In this document: one piece after another, positions 11,677-20,953 of the stretch
Numbering within the stretch: the stretch's first letter is position 1
How the letters are laid out: each line of letters opens with the position of its first letter
Assembly: GCF_016124325.1 (NCBI RefSeq)
Contig: NZ_WGNY01000003.1
Location: 78,428-142,427, forward strand
Origin: Phenylobacterium sp.
GTDB lineage: Bacteria > Pseudomonadota > Alphaproteobacteria > Caulobacterales > Caulobacteraceae
Direction: 5' to 3'
DNA length: 64,000 nt
The notes under the pieces: generated by a model
The model's input: only the letters and a program-made list of their open reading frames with translations
The model's database searches: none
Told to the model about the DNA's origin: nothing
Program-made: the position numbers and the translations under genes

Positions 11677-12585
11677 ATGGCGGACGCGGGGTTTCCGGCG
11701 CGGCCCGGTGCGGCGGCGCCGGGGCGGAGCGTCTATTCGGAGGATGTGGGGGCGGCGATCTGCGCGCGGGTGGCGGCGGGCGAGGGCTTGCGGGCGATCT
11801 GCGCCGACGTGCGCCTGCCGCACCGCACGACGGTGAGGAACTGGGCCAAGGCGCATCCGGACTTCGCCGTGGCGTTGGCCCAGGCCCAGGCGACGGCGCG
11901 GGCGGCGCGGGTGCGGGACGACGACGCGGCGGCGGCCGAGCGGGCGGCGCGGCGCGGGACGATGCGGTGTGGGACGGTGCGGCGTGGGTCCGCGCGGGGC
12001 GGGCGGCCCAGCGCCTATACGCCCGAGATGGGGGCGGCGGTCTGCGCGCGGCTGGAGGCCGGCGAGAGCCTGACCGCCATCGGCGCGGACCCGGCGATGC
12101 CCGCGTACGGGACGGTGCTGAAATGGGTGCGGCTGAACCCCGGGTTCCGGGCCATGTACGCCGCCGCCCGCGCCGTGCAGGGCGACGTGCTGATCGACGA
12201 GGCGTGCGACGTGGCGGCCCAGGCGACGCGCGAGAGCGTGCCGCTGTCGCGGCTGAGGTTCGACGTGATCCGCTGGCGCGCGGCCCTGCTGGCGCCGAAG
12301 AAGTACGCCGACGTCGGCGCGGCGGCGGCGGGGCCGGTGGTGTTCTTCGCCATGCGCTTCGAGCGCGGGCCGAACGGGACCGTGCTGTGCGCGCCGCCGC
12401 GCAATGCGCGCGAGGCGCAGGCGTGGGTGGCGGCGACCGGCGAGCCCTATGCGGCCGGGATCGGCCCCACCGGCGAGATCCGCCCGCCGCTGACCGGCGC
12501 CGAGGACTGGATGGCGCAGGGGGCGGCCGAGGGGGCGGCGGAGGACGCGGCGGCGGACGCGGCGCTGCTCAGAACGCCGCGCTGA
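11677..12585 (+). CDS. Orphan protein with two terminase-small-subunit-like helix-turn-helix modules
   Basis: A 302-residue Ala/Arg-rich protein. Two similar modules are visible. The first has YSEDVGAAICARVAAGEGLR and TVRNWAKAHPDF at about 20-75. The second has YTPEMGAAVCARLEAGESLT and TVLKWVRLNPGF, running into DVLIDEACDVA and FDVIRWRAALLAPKKYAD at about 115-215. The second matches the Sf6-type terminase small subunit pattern I know from phages. No other phage genes lie nearby, so it is a domesticated or orphan DNA-binding protein and not evidence of a prophage. The C-terminal about 90 residues are unrecognised. ATG 11677 follows an AGGGCAGG ribosome-site-like stretch. Confidence 0.7.
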   Translation: MADAGFPARPGAAAPGRSVYSEDVGAAICARVAAGEGLRAICADVRLPHRTTVRNWAKAHPDFAVALAQAQATARAARVRDDDAAAAERAARRGTMRCGTVRRGSARGGRPSAYTPEMGAAVCARLEAGESLTAIGADPAMPAYGTVLKWVRLNPGFRAMYAAARAVQGDVLIDEACDVAAQATRESVPLSRLRFDVIRWRAALLAPKKYADVGAAAAGPVVFFAMRFERGPNGTVLCAPPRNAREAQAWVAATGEPYAAGIGPTGEIRPPLTGAEDWMAQGAAEGAAEDAAADAALLRTPR

Positions 12586-15013
12586 GCCGCACGCCCACCG
12601 TGCGGGGCCGCTGGGGCGTCAGCTGGCGCACGGAGCCGAAGCTGAACGGGTTGCCGTAGGCGAAGGTGTCGCTGGAGTCGTCGAGGGGGTTCGAGACATA
12701 GGCCGCAAGCCGCCAGGTCTGGTTCGAAAGCTCGGCCGAGAGGCGGGCCCGCAGGTAGTGGCCCATGGGCGGCGAGGCGGTGGAATCGAAGCTCAGCACC
12801 GAGCGGCCGACATAGCTGCCCTCGCCGATCAGCCGCAGGGTCAGGGCCGAGCCGATGGGGCGCCGATAGACGACGAGCAAGCCGCCGGACGTCTTGGGCG
12901 CGCCCGGCAGTTCGGGCGTGACCGGCTGGTCGAAGTCGGGGTTCGGGTGGCGCACCTTGGAGTCGGTGAGGAGGCCGTTCAGCCGCAGCGACAGCCCGAA
13001 CGGCAGGTCGTAACCCACCTCGCCCTCCAGCCCGAGGATCCGGGCGTCGCCGACGTTGGCGGTGTAGGCGAGGCCCGACGGGCGGTAGCGATCGCTCTGG
13101 ATGTTGGACCAGTCGTCGTAATAGGCCGCGACGCGCACCGAGAGGCGATTGTCGAGGCGCCTGAACTTGGCGCCCAGCTCGTAGTTGCGCAGCCGATCGG
13201 GGGCGAAATCGACGCGGGTCGAGCGGATCGGTTGGAACCCGGAGGTGTTGAGGCCGCCGGGCCGGAAGCCCTCGCTGACCAGGGCGTAGACCAGGTCGCC
13301 GTTGGCGAATTCGCGCTGCAGCGTGATCTTCGGCGAGAACCCCTTGGAGTTGCGCCGGCCATCGAACGTCCGCGGCCCGAACGGCGAGCTGATGGTCAGG
13401 TCGGCGGTGGTGTGCACGCGGCTTTCAAAGGCCCGGCCGCCCACGGTCACGGTCCAGCCGTCGCCCAGCTGGTAGGAGCCCTCGCCGTAGAGCGCATATT
13501 CGAACAGGCGGTTCTTGCGGTTCTCGTCGTAGGCCGTGGCGCTCGAGCCCGGCGCGAGGAAGTCGAGGGTCGAGGGCGACTTCTCCAGGGATCGCGCGCC
13601 GTAAACGCCGAGCAGCCATTGGAACGGGCCGGCGCCGGCCGAACGGACCACGACGTCCTCCACCAGCAGGTTGATCCGCGCCTTCTCGAAATAGACGCCG
13701 AGGTCGGTCGCGATGGCGGGGAAGTTCAGGCCGGCGTCGGTGCCCTCGTACTGGCTCGAGAAGACGTGATGCACGTAGCTGGTCGACGAGGTCACCGCGC
13801 CCCAGGAGAACTCGCCGGTGAGCGTCGCGCCGGCGTAGGAGAAGTCGTTGTTGTGCGTCTCCTGCACGCGGTTGCGGCGGTCGTCGGGGGCGCCGCCGGT
13901 TCCCCCGGACGCGCCGGCCTCGGCGGCTATGGCCAGCGACCTCGGCGACGAGGTCATGGCGGCCGTGACGTACTGGGTGTCGTCGGAGCGCAGGTGCTGG
14001 CTGGCGGCGAGCGTGTCCAGGCTCCAGTGCGAGTCGAACCGCACGCGGACGGCCAGCCGTCCGCCGCTGCGCCGGGTCTGGTCCACGTTGGTGATGCGCA
14101 GGTTCACGTCGTCGAGGTAGCCGCCCTGCACCTCGTCGTAGGCCACGAGCCGCACGCCCAGGTGGTCCTTGATGACCGGCACGCTGAGATAGCCGTCGAG
14201 CGCCCGGCTGGTGCTGCCGCCGCGGGTGGTGGCGAGGCTCGCGCTCGCGCCCATCTCCGGCTGCTGCAGGTCGGGCTTGCGCGTGACGATGCGGTAAACG
14301 CCGCCGATCGAGCCCGAGCCGTAGAGCGCGCCCTGGGGCCCCCGCAGGGCCTCCAGCCGGTCCACGTCGACCAGGCGCAGGTCGGGGTCGGGCGCGTTGT
14401 AGTTGATCGGGGCGTCGTCGAGGTAGGTCGAGACGGTCGAGCGGGTCCGCCCCGTGAAGGCGCCGTCCGAGACCCCGCGCACGAGCAGCTTGTTGCGGCC
14501 GGGCCCCAGGTTGGTGGTCAGCATGCCGGCCAGCTGTCCCACGGCGCCGCTGACGTCGGTCGCGCCGGTCGCCTCGATCTGGTCCCGTGGCAGCACGCTG
14601 GCGCCGGCCGGCAGGCGCTCGAGCGCCACGGGTCGCTTGGTCGCGGTGATCACCACCTCGGAGACCAGCGGCGGCGGCTGTTCGGCCGGCGCTTCGGGTT
14701 CGTCGCGCAAGCGGGGCCGCAGACGGGTGATGCGGACCGTGCCGGCGTCAACGACGCGGTAGTCGCAGGGCGCGCCCGCGAGCAGGCGGTCCAGCGCCTC
14801 CTTCAATGTGAACCGGCCCGACAGTTCGACCTGCCCGCCCGGCCCGCAGGCGGCGGTGCCGAGGATCGAGACATTGGCCTGCAGGGCCAGGTCGATCAGG
14901 GCCTCGGCGTAGGAGCGTTGCGGGATGTGGACGCGCAGGCGCGGATCGGCCGCTTCGGCGCGCCCGGCCACGCAGGCGAGGGCGACGCCGCCCACCACCG
15001 TCTGCAGAGACAA
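12569..15013 (-). CDS. TonB-dependent outer-membrane receptor with STN domain
   Basis: A protein of about 814 residues. A signal peptide (TVVGGVALACVAGRAEA) is followed by an STN domain (LRVHIPQRSYAEALIDLALQ to about residue 90), a plug starting at EVVITATKRP, and a beta-barrel ending in the aromatic VGVRLSAAF. The STN domain is usual in receptors that signal through FecR/FecI, but no such pair is nearby. The start is uncertain: no ATG exists in the right place. I used TTG at 15013; ATT at 15028 would give a better Arg-rich signal n-region, and CTG at 15064 is also possible. The C-terminus overlaps the convergent terminase-like gene by 17 bp. Confidence 0.85.
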   Translation of the reverse strand: MSLQTVVGGVALACVAGRAEAADPRLRVHIPQRSYAEALIDLALQANVSILGTAACGPGGQVELSGRFTLKEALDRLLAGAPCDYRVVDAGTVRITRLRPRLRDEPEAPAEQPPPLVSEVVITATKRPVALERLPAGASVLPRDQIEATGATDVSGAVGQLAGMLTTNLGPGRNKLLVRGVSDGAFTGRTRSTVSTYLDDAPINYNAPDPDLRLVDVDRLEALRGPQGALYGSGSIGGVYRIVTRKPDLQQPEMGASASLATTRGGSTSRALDGYLSVPVIKDHLGVRLVAYDEVQGGYLDDVNLRITNVDQTRRSGGRLAVRVRFDSHWSLDTLAASQHLRSDDTQYVTAAMTSSPRSLAIAAEAGASGGTGGAPDDRRNRVQETHNNDFSYAGATLTGEFSWGAVTSSTSYVHHVFSSQYEGTDAGLNFPAIATDLGVYFEKARINLLVEDVVVRSAGAGPFQWLLGVYGARSLEKSPSTLDFLAPGSSATAYDENRKNRLFEYALYGEGSYQLGDGWTVTVGGRAFESRVHTTADLTISSPFGPRTFDGRRNSKGFSPKITLQREFANGDLVYALVSEGFRPGGLNTSGFQPIRSTRVDFAPDRLRNYELGAKFRRLDNRLSVRVAAYYDDWSNIQSDRYRPSGLAYTANVGDARILGLEGEVGYDLPFGLSLRLNGLLTDSKVRHPNPDFDQPVTPELPGAPKTSGGLLVVYRRPIGSALTLRLIGEGSYVGRSVLSFDSTASPPMGHYLRARLSAELSNQTWRLAAYVSNPLDDSSDTFAYGNPFSFGSVRQLTPQRPRTVGVRLSAAF

Positions 15014-15150
15014 GCGCGACCGTCGAATGGCTCCACGCGCCCCGGGGTTGTCGGCCCGCCGCAGGATTGCGTCCGAGGGCCACGGCCAAGCCGGAAAGTA
15101 CCGCGCCCACGGAAACCGGCAAGGCCGGGCGCGCCGCCACGGTCCAAGCC

Positions 15151-16494
15151 CTAGCGGCGCGCCTGCGGCCGGGGTCCTGTCGGCGCCGAGCGGCGTCGCG
15201 CGGCGAGGTGAGCCGCGACCCGGGCGCAGAAATCCGCCGCCAGGAAGAAGGTCAGGACGACGATCAGATAGCGATAGCGCTGGACCGGCTGGACGAGGGC
15301 GTAGGGAAGGGACGGGATGATCAGCACGCAGGCCAGATAGAGTCCCGGCCCCGTCGGCGCCTGGAGGATACGCCAGGCGATGGCCGCGAAAGCGGCCAGG
15401 GTGGTGGCCCAGACGAACGCCTGACGGGGCAAGACCAGCGGCGCGTCGTTGCCGAAGATGCGGTACGACCACGTGGGCGGCAGCCAGAATTCGACGAGGT
15501 GCCGCACGGCGATGCGGACCGTCTCGGCCGGATGGGCCCGCTCCCAGGCGGACGTCTGCGCGGCGAGCTCGTCCATGTAGGCCATCTCGCCGACGCGCTC
15601 GACCTCGAGCCGCCCCGGCGCGGCGGGATTGTCGGAGTAGGGATGGATGGCGCGGGCGCGGGCGCGGAAGACCGCGGCGGGATCGTCCGGGGCGACGGCC
15701 GCCGGATGGAAGCCGAGGGCGTGCTCCAGCGGGAAGTTGCCGCGCGCCAGGATGAGCCGGCCGAACTGGCGCTCGTTCCGCAGGCCCCACGGGGCGATGA
15801 AGATCGCCAGGCCCACGGCCATCACCAGGGTCACGCCGGCCCAGCGGCGCACCGGGACGCGCTTCAGGGTCAGCACGCCCAGCGCGCCATAGGCGCCCAG
15901 GGCGGCGGGCGGATTGATCAGCGCGAGCAGGCCGACCAGGACCGCCGACAGGAGATAGTCGCGCGCGCCAAGGGGTTCGTTCCGGCCGTCGAGCCGCAGG
16001 ACCACGAGGAGGCTGGCGGCCAGGAGCGCCGCCGCCACGCCGCCCTCGAAGAGACGCATGCTCACCGTCTCCCACTTGAAATTCATCGGCAGGAGCAGCG
16101 CCGCCGCGAGCGCCGCGAAGCGCCATTCGATGGGCGCGCCCAGGCGGCGGAATGCGAGGTAGAGCGCCAGCAGCGTGGAGCACAGGACGGCGAGGGAGAA
16201 GGCGGTGAGGATCATCTCCGACGTCAGGGACCCCAGGCCGAAGGCGCGATAGACCGTGCCGGCGATCGCGGGGAGGACGGGATTGACCAGCGACGTCGGG
16301 CCCTGTCCGCGGAAGAAGCCGTCGCAGATGCCGCCGGTGCGGGCGAAGCAGTCCGCGGCCTGATAGGTCTCGCAGATCATCGGGCCCAGGCGCCCGTGCT
16401 GGCTCACCCAGACCACCCGCGCCACGAGGCCCACGAGCAGCAGGAGGACGAACGCCGCGCGCTCGTGGCGCTCCAGGAAGCTCCGGAGACTCAT
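15151..16494 (-). CDS. Polytopic membrane protein, GT-C glycosyltransferase-like
   Basis: A 447-residue inner-membrane protein with roughly ten hydrophobic segments. After the first membrane helix comes a periplasmic loop with ICETYQAADCF and NPVLPAIAGTVYRAFG, resembling the first loop of GT-C enzymes that use lipid-linked sugars (ArnT/PMT style). A soluble loop (SDNPAAPGRLEVERVGEMAY) separates the last helices, and the tail is Arg-rich. Donor and acceptor are unknown. ATG 16494 is chosen because the preceding in-frame extension to 16872 is Arg/Pro-rich noise. It lies upstream of the TonB receptor on the same strand, with about 140 bp between them. Confidence 0.7.
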   Translation of the reverse strand: MSLRSFLERHERAAFVLLLLVGLVARVVWVSQHGRLGPMICETYQAADCFARTGGICDGFFRGQGPTSLVNPVLPAIAGTVYRAFGLGSLTSEMILTAFSLAVLCSTLLALYLAFRRLGAPIEWRFAALAAALLLPMNFKWETVSMRLFEGGVAAALLAASLLVVLRLDGRNEPLGARDYLLSAVLVGLLALINPPAALGAYGALGVLTLKRVPVRRWAGVTLVMAVGLAIFIAPWGLRNERQFGRLILARGNFPLEHALGFHPAAVAPDDPAAVFRARARAIHPYSDNPAAPGRLEVERVGEMAYMDELAAQTSAWERAHPAETVRIAVRHLVEFWLPPTWSYRIFGNDAPLVLPRQAFVWATTLAAFAAIAWRILQAPTGPGLYLACVLIIPSLPYALVQPVQRYRYLIVVLTFFLAADFCARVAAHLAARRRSAPTGPRPQARR

Positions 16495-16526
16495 GGCCTC
16501 GCCGCCCACAGACGAGCCCTCATCCC

Positions 16527-16748
16527 TTACGTGCGCCGTGGCGGGTCGAAGCCGTCGGGGACGAAGCCGCGGAGGAGGGCTTCGACGGCGACGGTGACGG
16601 GGCCGGAGAGGGGGCGCTTGCCGGCTTCCATCTCCAGGATGCGGCTGGCGCCGTGGTTCTCGTTGAAGCGCAGGGCGCGGGCCAGGTCGGCCGGCGACCA
16701 CCCCATGGCCTCGCGCGCCTGGCGGAGATGATCCGCGGTCTCGATCAC
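16527..16748 (-). CDS. Small helix-turn-helix (XRE-like) protein
   Basis: A 73-residue protein made almost entirely of one XRE-type helix-turn-helix: LRQAREAMGWSPADLARALRF, then ASRILEMEAGKRPLSGPV. It ends in PDGFDPPRRT. The GTG start at 16748 is supported by AAGGAG eight bases upstream. It lies 32 bp upstream of the GT-C-like gene on the same strand. Probable DNA-binding protein of unknown target. Confidence 0.8.
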   Translation of the reverse strand: MIETADHLRQAREAMGWSPADLARALRFNENHGASRILEMEAGKRPLSGPVTVAVEALLRGFVPDGFDPPRRT

Positions 16749-16997
16749 GGGTCGGTCTCCTTGCGGTGTCGGTTCGTCGCGGGCGGGCCGCCGCCAGCCG
16801 GGCTTCGGTAGCCGGGGCGGGCGTCGGGCGCAACGGGGGCGTGGGCGATACCGCGAGCGCCCCGTCCGCCACGCTTGGCGTGGCCAGCCTCGCCCATGAC
16901 GTGGGGGAGTGGCGCCGCTCGCCTCTCGCGCGAGTCTTGTGTACGGCTGAGATTTGTTAACTAATGTATCGCGGGACGAGATATCGGGGGTTTCCAA

Positions 16998-17684
16998 ATG
17001 GGCAAGGTCTTCGTGGCGGCGCTGGCCGCCGCGGCCGCAACCGCGTTCGCCGCGGCGCCGGGGTACGCAGCCGTATTCGACGATTTCAACCGGCCCGACG
17101 CGGCCGACCTGGGGTCGAACTGGACGCAGGTCGCCGACAGCTCGTTCATCAGCGGGAACCAGGCCGGCGGCGGCATCCAGGCGCTGGCGACCTACAACGG
17201 GACCGAGGGCGCGACCAGCGTGTCGATGGACGTCGCGCTGACGGCCAACGGATTTGGCTATGTGGGCGGGGTGCTCGGCTGGGGTTCGGCGTTCAACTAT
17301 TTCGTGAAGGTGCAGGGGCGTGACGGGGCGTTCCTCAACTACGCGTTCTACACCGGCAACAACGGCGACGGGGACTACTTCACCCTGAAGGAAGGGTTCT
17401 CCACCGGGCGCATCACGGTGACCGTGGCCGGTTCGGTCGTCACGCTCGACATCGTCCCGGACGCCGGCGCGGCCCAGAGCTATTCGCACGACTACGGGAC
17501 CGCGTTCTCCGGCGGCTTGGCCGGCCTCGCCCTCTATCAAGGCGGCCGGGCCGACAACTTCGGCACCGACGGGGCTGTGGGCGGGGGCGGCGTGCCCGAG
17601 CCCGCGACCTGGGCGCTGCTGGTCCTGGGCTTCGGCGCGGCCGGCGCCACGATGCGCCGCCGCCGGGCGGCCCTCGCGGCCTAG
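16998..17684 (+). CDS. PEPxxWA-CTERM sorting-domain secreted protein
   Basis: A 228-residue exported protein. The signal peptide is MGKVFVAALAAAAATAFAAA with cleavage near GYA-AV. The middle is a beta-rich, laminin-G-like domain (FDDFNRPDAADLGSNW, later ITVTVAGSVVTLDIVPDAG). The C-terminus is a PEP-CTERM tail: VPEPATWALLVLGFGAAGA followed by MRRRR. Such tails are processed by exosortase; none is encoded here. The upstream 249 bp include the AT-rich GTTAACTAATG at about 16956, a likely promoter zone. The gene ends 10 bp before the double-hairpin repeat at 17695. Confidence 0.88.
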   Translation: MGKVFVAALAAAAATAFAAAPGYAAVFDDFNRPDAADLGSNWTQVADSSFISGNQAGGGIQALATYNGTEGATSVSMDVALTANGFGYVGGVLGWGSAFNYFVKVQGRDGAFLNYAFYTGNNGDGDYFTLKEGFSTGRITVTVAGSVVTLDIVPDAGAAQSYSHDYGTAFSGGLAGLALYQGGRADNFGTDGAVGGGGVPEPATWALLVLGFGAAGATMRRRRAALAA

Positions 17685-17694
17685 GGGCGCCCGA

Positions 17695-17810
17695 GAGGCC
17701 TTCCCACCCACGATGAGGCATCGTGAGTGGACCAGAAGGCCTCCAAACTCAAAGACGCGAGCACCTTGATCCCGATTGGCCTGATTCAAGCCGACAGGGA
17801 CGCGCTCTAG
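17695..17810. repeat. Double-hairpin CTAG-associated repeat, copy A (probable bidirectional terminator)
   Basis: Hairpin 1 (17695-17743) pairs GAGGCCTT with AAGGCCTC and CACGATG with CATCGTG. Hairpin 2 (about 17760-17808) pairs an outer GAGC with GCTC, with inner arms degraded relative to copy B. It lies between convergent genes, and the CTAG at its right edge contains the stop codon of the LprI-like gene (17807-17809). Copy B at 30246 is closely similar in sequence, with both hairpins in the same order. Confidence 0.75.
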
Positions 17811-18364
17811 CGCGACTCCCACCAGTCGATCTGGTTCTCGAGGTCGAGGGTGCGGGCGGCGACGTGCCGGGACGCGCACAGGGTGACGGAGAAGCCGTGG
17901 ATGCTGCCGCCCACGCTGAGCTTCCCGCGCATCTCGCAATCCGCCTTGGACCAGTCGCGCCAGAGCTGTTCCTGTTCGGAGAAGCGCGCGGCGATCGACG
18001 CTTTTCCGCTGTCGGCGGGGGCCTGCGCCCACCGGGCCATCAGGGCGTCCGCACGGGCCATGACCCGGTCGTAGCGGGCGCGCCAGGCCTGAGCCGAATA
18101 GTCGCCGCAGACGTTCAGGTCGTACTGGCTCTGGTTGCTCCCATTGTCGCGCAGGCAGGCATCGAGTGCGACGCGGAAGCAAGCCATCTTCTTCGAAGGC
18201 GTGTCGTACGGCGGGGCCACGCAGGCCTGGATCAGCCGCGCCGCCGTGGCCTCGCCGGTGGTCTCGGTCCAGTCGGCGGGCGTGGTCTGCTGGACCTCGG
18301 CGGCGAAGGCGGCGGGCGGGACGGCGGCGAGCACGACGCCGCCGGCGAGGATCGGGAGACGCAT
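17807..18364 (-). CDS. Secreted LprI-like (DUF1311) protein
   Basis: A 185-residue protein with a signal peptide (MRLPILAGGVVLAAVPPAAFA). Cysteines are spaced as in LprI/DUF1311 proteins: LIQACVAPPYD, MACFRVALDACL, LNVCGDYSAQAW, then a helix with SEQEQLWRDWSKADCEM and a final LCASRHVAARTLDLE. LprI of Mycobacterium inhibits lysozyme; applying that here is only family inference. Its stop lies within the repeat at 17695-17810. Confidence 0.75.
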   Translation of the reverse strand: MRLPILAGGVVLAAVPPAAFAAEVQQTTPADWTETTGEATAARLIQACVAPPYDTPSKKMACFRVALDACLRDNGSNQSQYDLNVCGDYSAQAWRARYDRVMARADALMARWAQAPADSGKASIAARFSEQEQLWRDWSKADCEMRGKLSVGGSIHGFSVTLCASRHVAARTLDLENQIDWWESR

Positions 18365-18542
18365 GGCGCCAGCCTAGCAGAGAACGGGCGCGGACCGGCC
18401 GGGGACCAGCGTCACGCATCTGACATCGGGGCGTCGCGGGGCCGTCGGCGAAGCGTCGCGGGCCCGTCAAGGCGAAGCGCTACGCCACGCCGTCGCGCGT
18501 GAGCCGCCAGCACGGGGGCCTCCCGCGGCGGGGATAGGACAT

Positions 18543-20852
18543 ATGAAATCGAGACTGTTCGCCAGCGCGGCCCTGGCGGCCGCCGCCAGCGCCCTGGCGG
18601 GCGCGGCCCACGCGGCCGAGGCCGCCGCTACCGCCGACGCCGCGTCGGTGCAGGAACTGGTGGTCTACGGCCGCGGCGAGGCGCGCCAGGTGCAGACCAT
18701 CACCCAGCAGGAGATCCAATCCGTCGCGCCGGGCTCGAGCCCGATCAAGATGGTCGAGAAGCTGCCGGGCGTGAACTTCCAGTCGGCCGACGCCTTCGGC
18801 GCCTACGAGTGGTCGACCCGCATCTCGATCCGCGGGTTCAACCAGAACCAGCTGGGCTTCACCCTGGACGGCGTGCCGCTGGGCGACATGAGCTATGGCA
18901 ACTTCAACGGCCTGCACATCAGCCGCGCCATCATCTCGGAAGACCTGGAGCGGGTGGACCTGGCGCAGGGCTCGGGCTCGCTGGAGACGGCCTCGACCTC
19001 GAACCTGGGCGGCACGCTGAAGTTCTTCTCGCGCGATCCGTCGCACGAGGCGGGCGCCACCGTGGCCGGCACCTACGGCAGCGACAGCACGCACCGGATC
19101 TACGTGCGCGCCGAGACCGGCGACCTGCCGTTCGGCGGCCGCGCCTACGCCAGCTTCGTCGACCAGAAGGCCGACAAGTGGAAGGGCGTGGGCGAGCAGA
19201 AGCAGCGCCAGTGGGACTTCAAGGTCGTCCAGCCGCTGGGCGACTTCACCCTGACCGGCTTCTACGACGGCTCGCGCCGGCGCGAGAACGACTATCAGGA
19301 CATGTCGAAGGGAATGATCGCGCGCCTGGGCTACGACTGGGACAACATCTCGGGCGACTACGCCCTGGCGGTGCGGGTCGCCGACATCGCCCACAACCGC
19401 GGCGACACGGGCGCGCCGCCGACCAACCCCGCGGCCGGGACGGTCTATCCGGCGCCGTTCCAGACCGTCGACGACGCCTATTTCAACGCCGCCGGCCTGC
19501 GCGACGACGACCTCTTCGCGCTGACGCTGGAAGGCCCGGTGCTGGAGCAGGTGAGCATCAAGGCGACGGCCTACCACCACAAGAACGACGGCCAGGGGGT
19601 GTGGTTCTCGCCCTACGTGCCCTCGCCCAACGCCTATACGGCGGGCGCCACGAGCGACAACGCGCCGCTCTCGGTGCGCACGACCGAGTACACGATCGAC
19701 CGCGACGGGGCTTTCGGCGTGGCGACGGTGGACCTGGGCGCGCACCAACTGCGCTTCGCCGGCTGGTACGAGAACAACGACTTCGACCAGGCGCGGCGGT
19801 TCTACGGCCTCGACCGGGCGGCCAACAACCGCGACAGCCTGAAGTTCATGCGCAACCCGTTCGCGACCCAGTGGGCGTACACGTTCCGCACCGAGACGCT
19901 GCAGGGCTCGATCGAGGACCAGTGGACGGTCAACGACGCCCTGAAGGTGAACTTCGGCTTCAAGGCGGTGCGGGTGATCAACGACTCGCACACGGTGACC
20001 GGCGCGCCGGTGATCGAAGGCAAGATCGAGTCGAAGGACACCTTCCTGCCGCAGGTGGGCGCGACGTGGCGCATCGGCGACCAGGAGCTGTTCGCCACCT
20101 ACACCGAGAACATGCGGGCGTTCGGCGCGGCGCACACGGGCATCTCGCCCTTCGCCACGACCCAGGCCGGCTTCAACGCCATCCGCGGGACGCTGAAGCC
20201 CGAGACCTCGAAGACCGGCGAGGTGGGCTGGCGCTTCCGCCAGGGCCCGGTGCAGGGCGTGGTCGCGGCCTATTACGTCAAGTTCGACGACCGGCTGATC
20301 GGCACCTCGGCGGGCGCGGGGATCGTGGGCAATCCGACGATCCTGGCCAACGCCGGCGGGGTGACCTCGAAGGGCTTCGAGGCGGCGGCGACCTGGACCA
20401 TCTCGGACGAGTGGTCGCTGTTCGGCTCGTACGCCTACAACGACTCCCAGTATGACGACGACGTGCTGGATTCGACCGGCGCGGTGGCCCAGGCGATCTC
20501 GGGCAAGACCGTGGTGGACACGCCCAAGCACCTGCTGAACGCCCAGGTGAACTACCGCCACGACGGCTGGTTCGCCAATCTGTCGGCGCACTACACGGCC
20601 AAGCGCTTCTACACCTTCACCAACGACCAGAGCGTGCCGTCGTACACGGTGGTGGACGCCACGGTGGGCTACCGCTTCGACGGCGAGGGCTGGACCAAGG
20701 GCCTGGAGATCCAGGTCAACGCCACGAACCTGCTCGACAAGAACTTCGTGTCGACGGTGGGCTCGAACGGCTTCGGCTATTCGGGCGACAACCAGACCCT
20801 GCTGCCGGGCGCGCCCCGGCAGGTGTTCGCCACGATCCGCAAGTCGTTCTGA
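18543..20852 (+). CDS. TonB-dependent outer-membrane receptor
   Basis: A 769-residue receptor with a clear signal peptide (MKSRLFASAALAAAASALAGAAHA). The TonB box-like stretch ELVVYG is followed by a plug (QEIQSVAPGSSPIKMVEKLPGVN, ISIRGFNQNQLGFTLDGVPLG) and a beta-barrel ending in RQVFATIRKSF with terminal Phe. There is no STN domain, unlike the receptor at 12569. ATG 18543 directly follows ACAT. The phytanoyl-CoA dioxygenase relative starts 101 bp downstream on the same strand, suggesting joint uptake and oxidation of a small molecule; the ligand is unknown. Confidence 0.92.
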   Translation: MKSRLFASAALAAAASALAGAAHAAEAAATADAASVQELVVYGRGEARQVQTITQQEIQSVAPGSSPIKMVEKLPGVNFQSADAFGAYEWSTRISIRGFNQNQLGFTLDGVPLGDMSYGNFNGLHISRAIISEDLERVDLAQGSGSLETASTSNLGGTLKFFSRDPSHEAGATVAGTYGSDSTHRIYVRAETGDLPFGGRAYASFVDQKADKWKGVGEQKQRQWDFKVVQPLGDFTLTGFYDGSRRRENDYQDMSKGMIARLGYDWDNISGDYALAVRVADIAHNRGDTGAPPTNPAAGTVYPAPFQTVDDAYFNAAGLRDDDLFALTLEGPVLEQVSIKATAYHHKNDGQGVWFSPYVPSPNAYTAGATSDNAPLSVRTTEYTIDRDGAFGVATVDLGAHQLRFAGWYENNDFDQARRFYGLDRAANNRDSLKFMRNPFATQWAYTFRTETLQGSIEDQWTVNDALKVNFGFKAVRVINDSHTVTGAPVIEGKIESKDTFLPQVGATWRIGDQELFATYTENMRAFGAAHTGISPFATTQAGFNAIRGTLKPETSKTGEVGWRFRQGPVQGVVAAYYVKFDDRLIGTSAGAGIVGNPTILANAGGVTSKGFEAAATWTISDEWSLFGSYAYNDSQYDDDVLDSTGAVAQAISGKTVVDTPKHLLNAQVNYRHDGWFANLSAHYTAKRFYTFTNDQSVPSYTVVDATVGYRFDGEGWTKGLEIQVNATNLLDKNFVSTVGSNGFGYSGDNQTLLPGAPRQVFATIRKSF

Positions 20853-20953
20853 GCCGACAGCGGGGTTGCGCGCCGGGGCCCGGCGTGGCGCAGTGCCTTC
20901 GGAGCCCTTCCCGTTCAAATGGAACGAACGGGAAGGGCTCAGGAGGACCGCCC

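Noticed and set aside
11677-12585. Prophage, suggested by the terminase-small-subunit-like protein
   Set aside because: No large terminase, portal, capsid, integrase or attachment site is nearby; neighbours are chromosomal genes.
15014-16183. Upstream extension of the TonB receptor frame to about 1204 residues
   Set aside because: The added part is Arg/Pro/Gly-rich and lies on top of the membrane-protein gene; the signal peptide and STN domain mark the real N-terminus near 15013-15028.
15067-16731. Long plus-strand open frame opposite the GT-C-like membrane protein gene
   Set aside because: It is an antisense shadow: Arg/Gly/Asp-rich, no domain, while the minus strand has clear membrane helices and a ribosome-site start.
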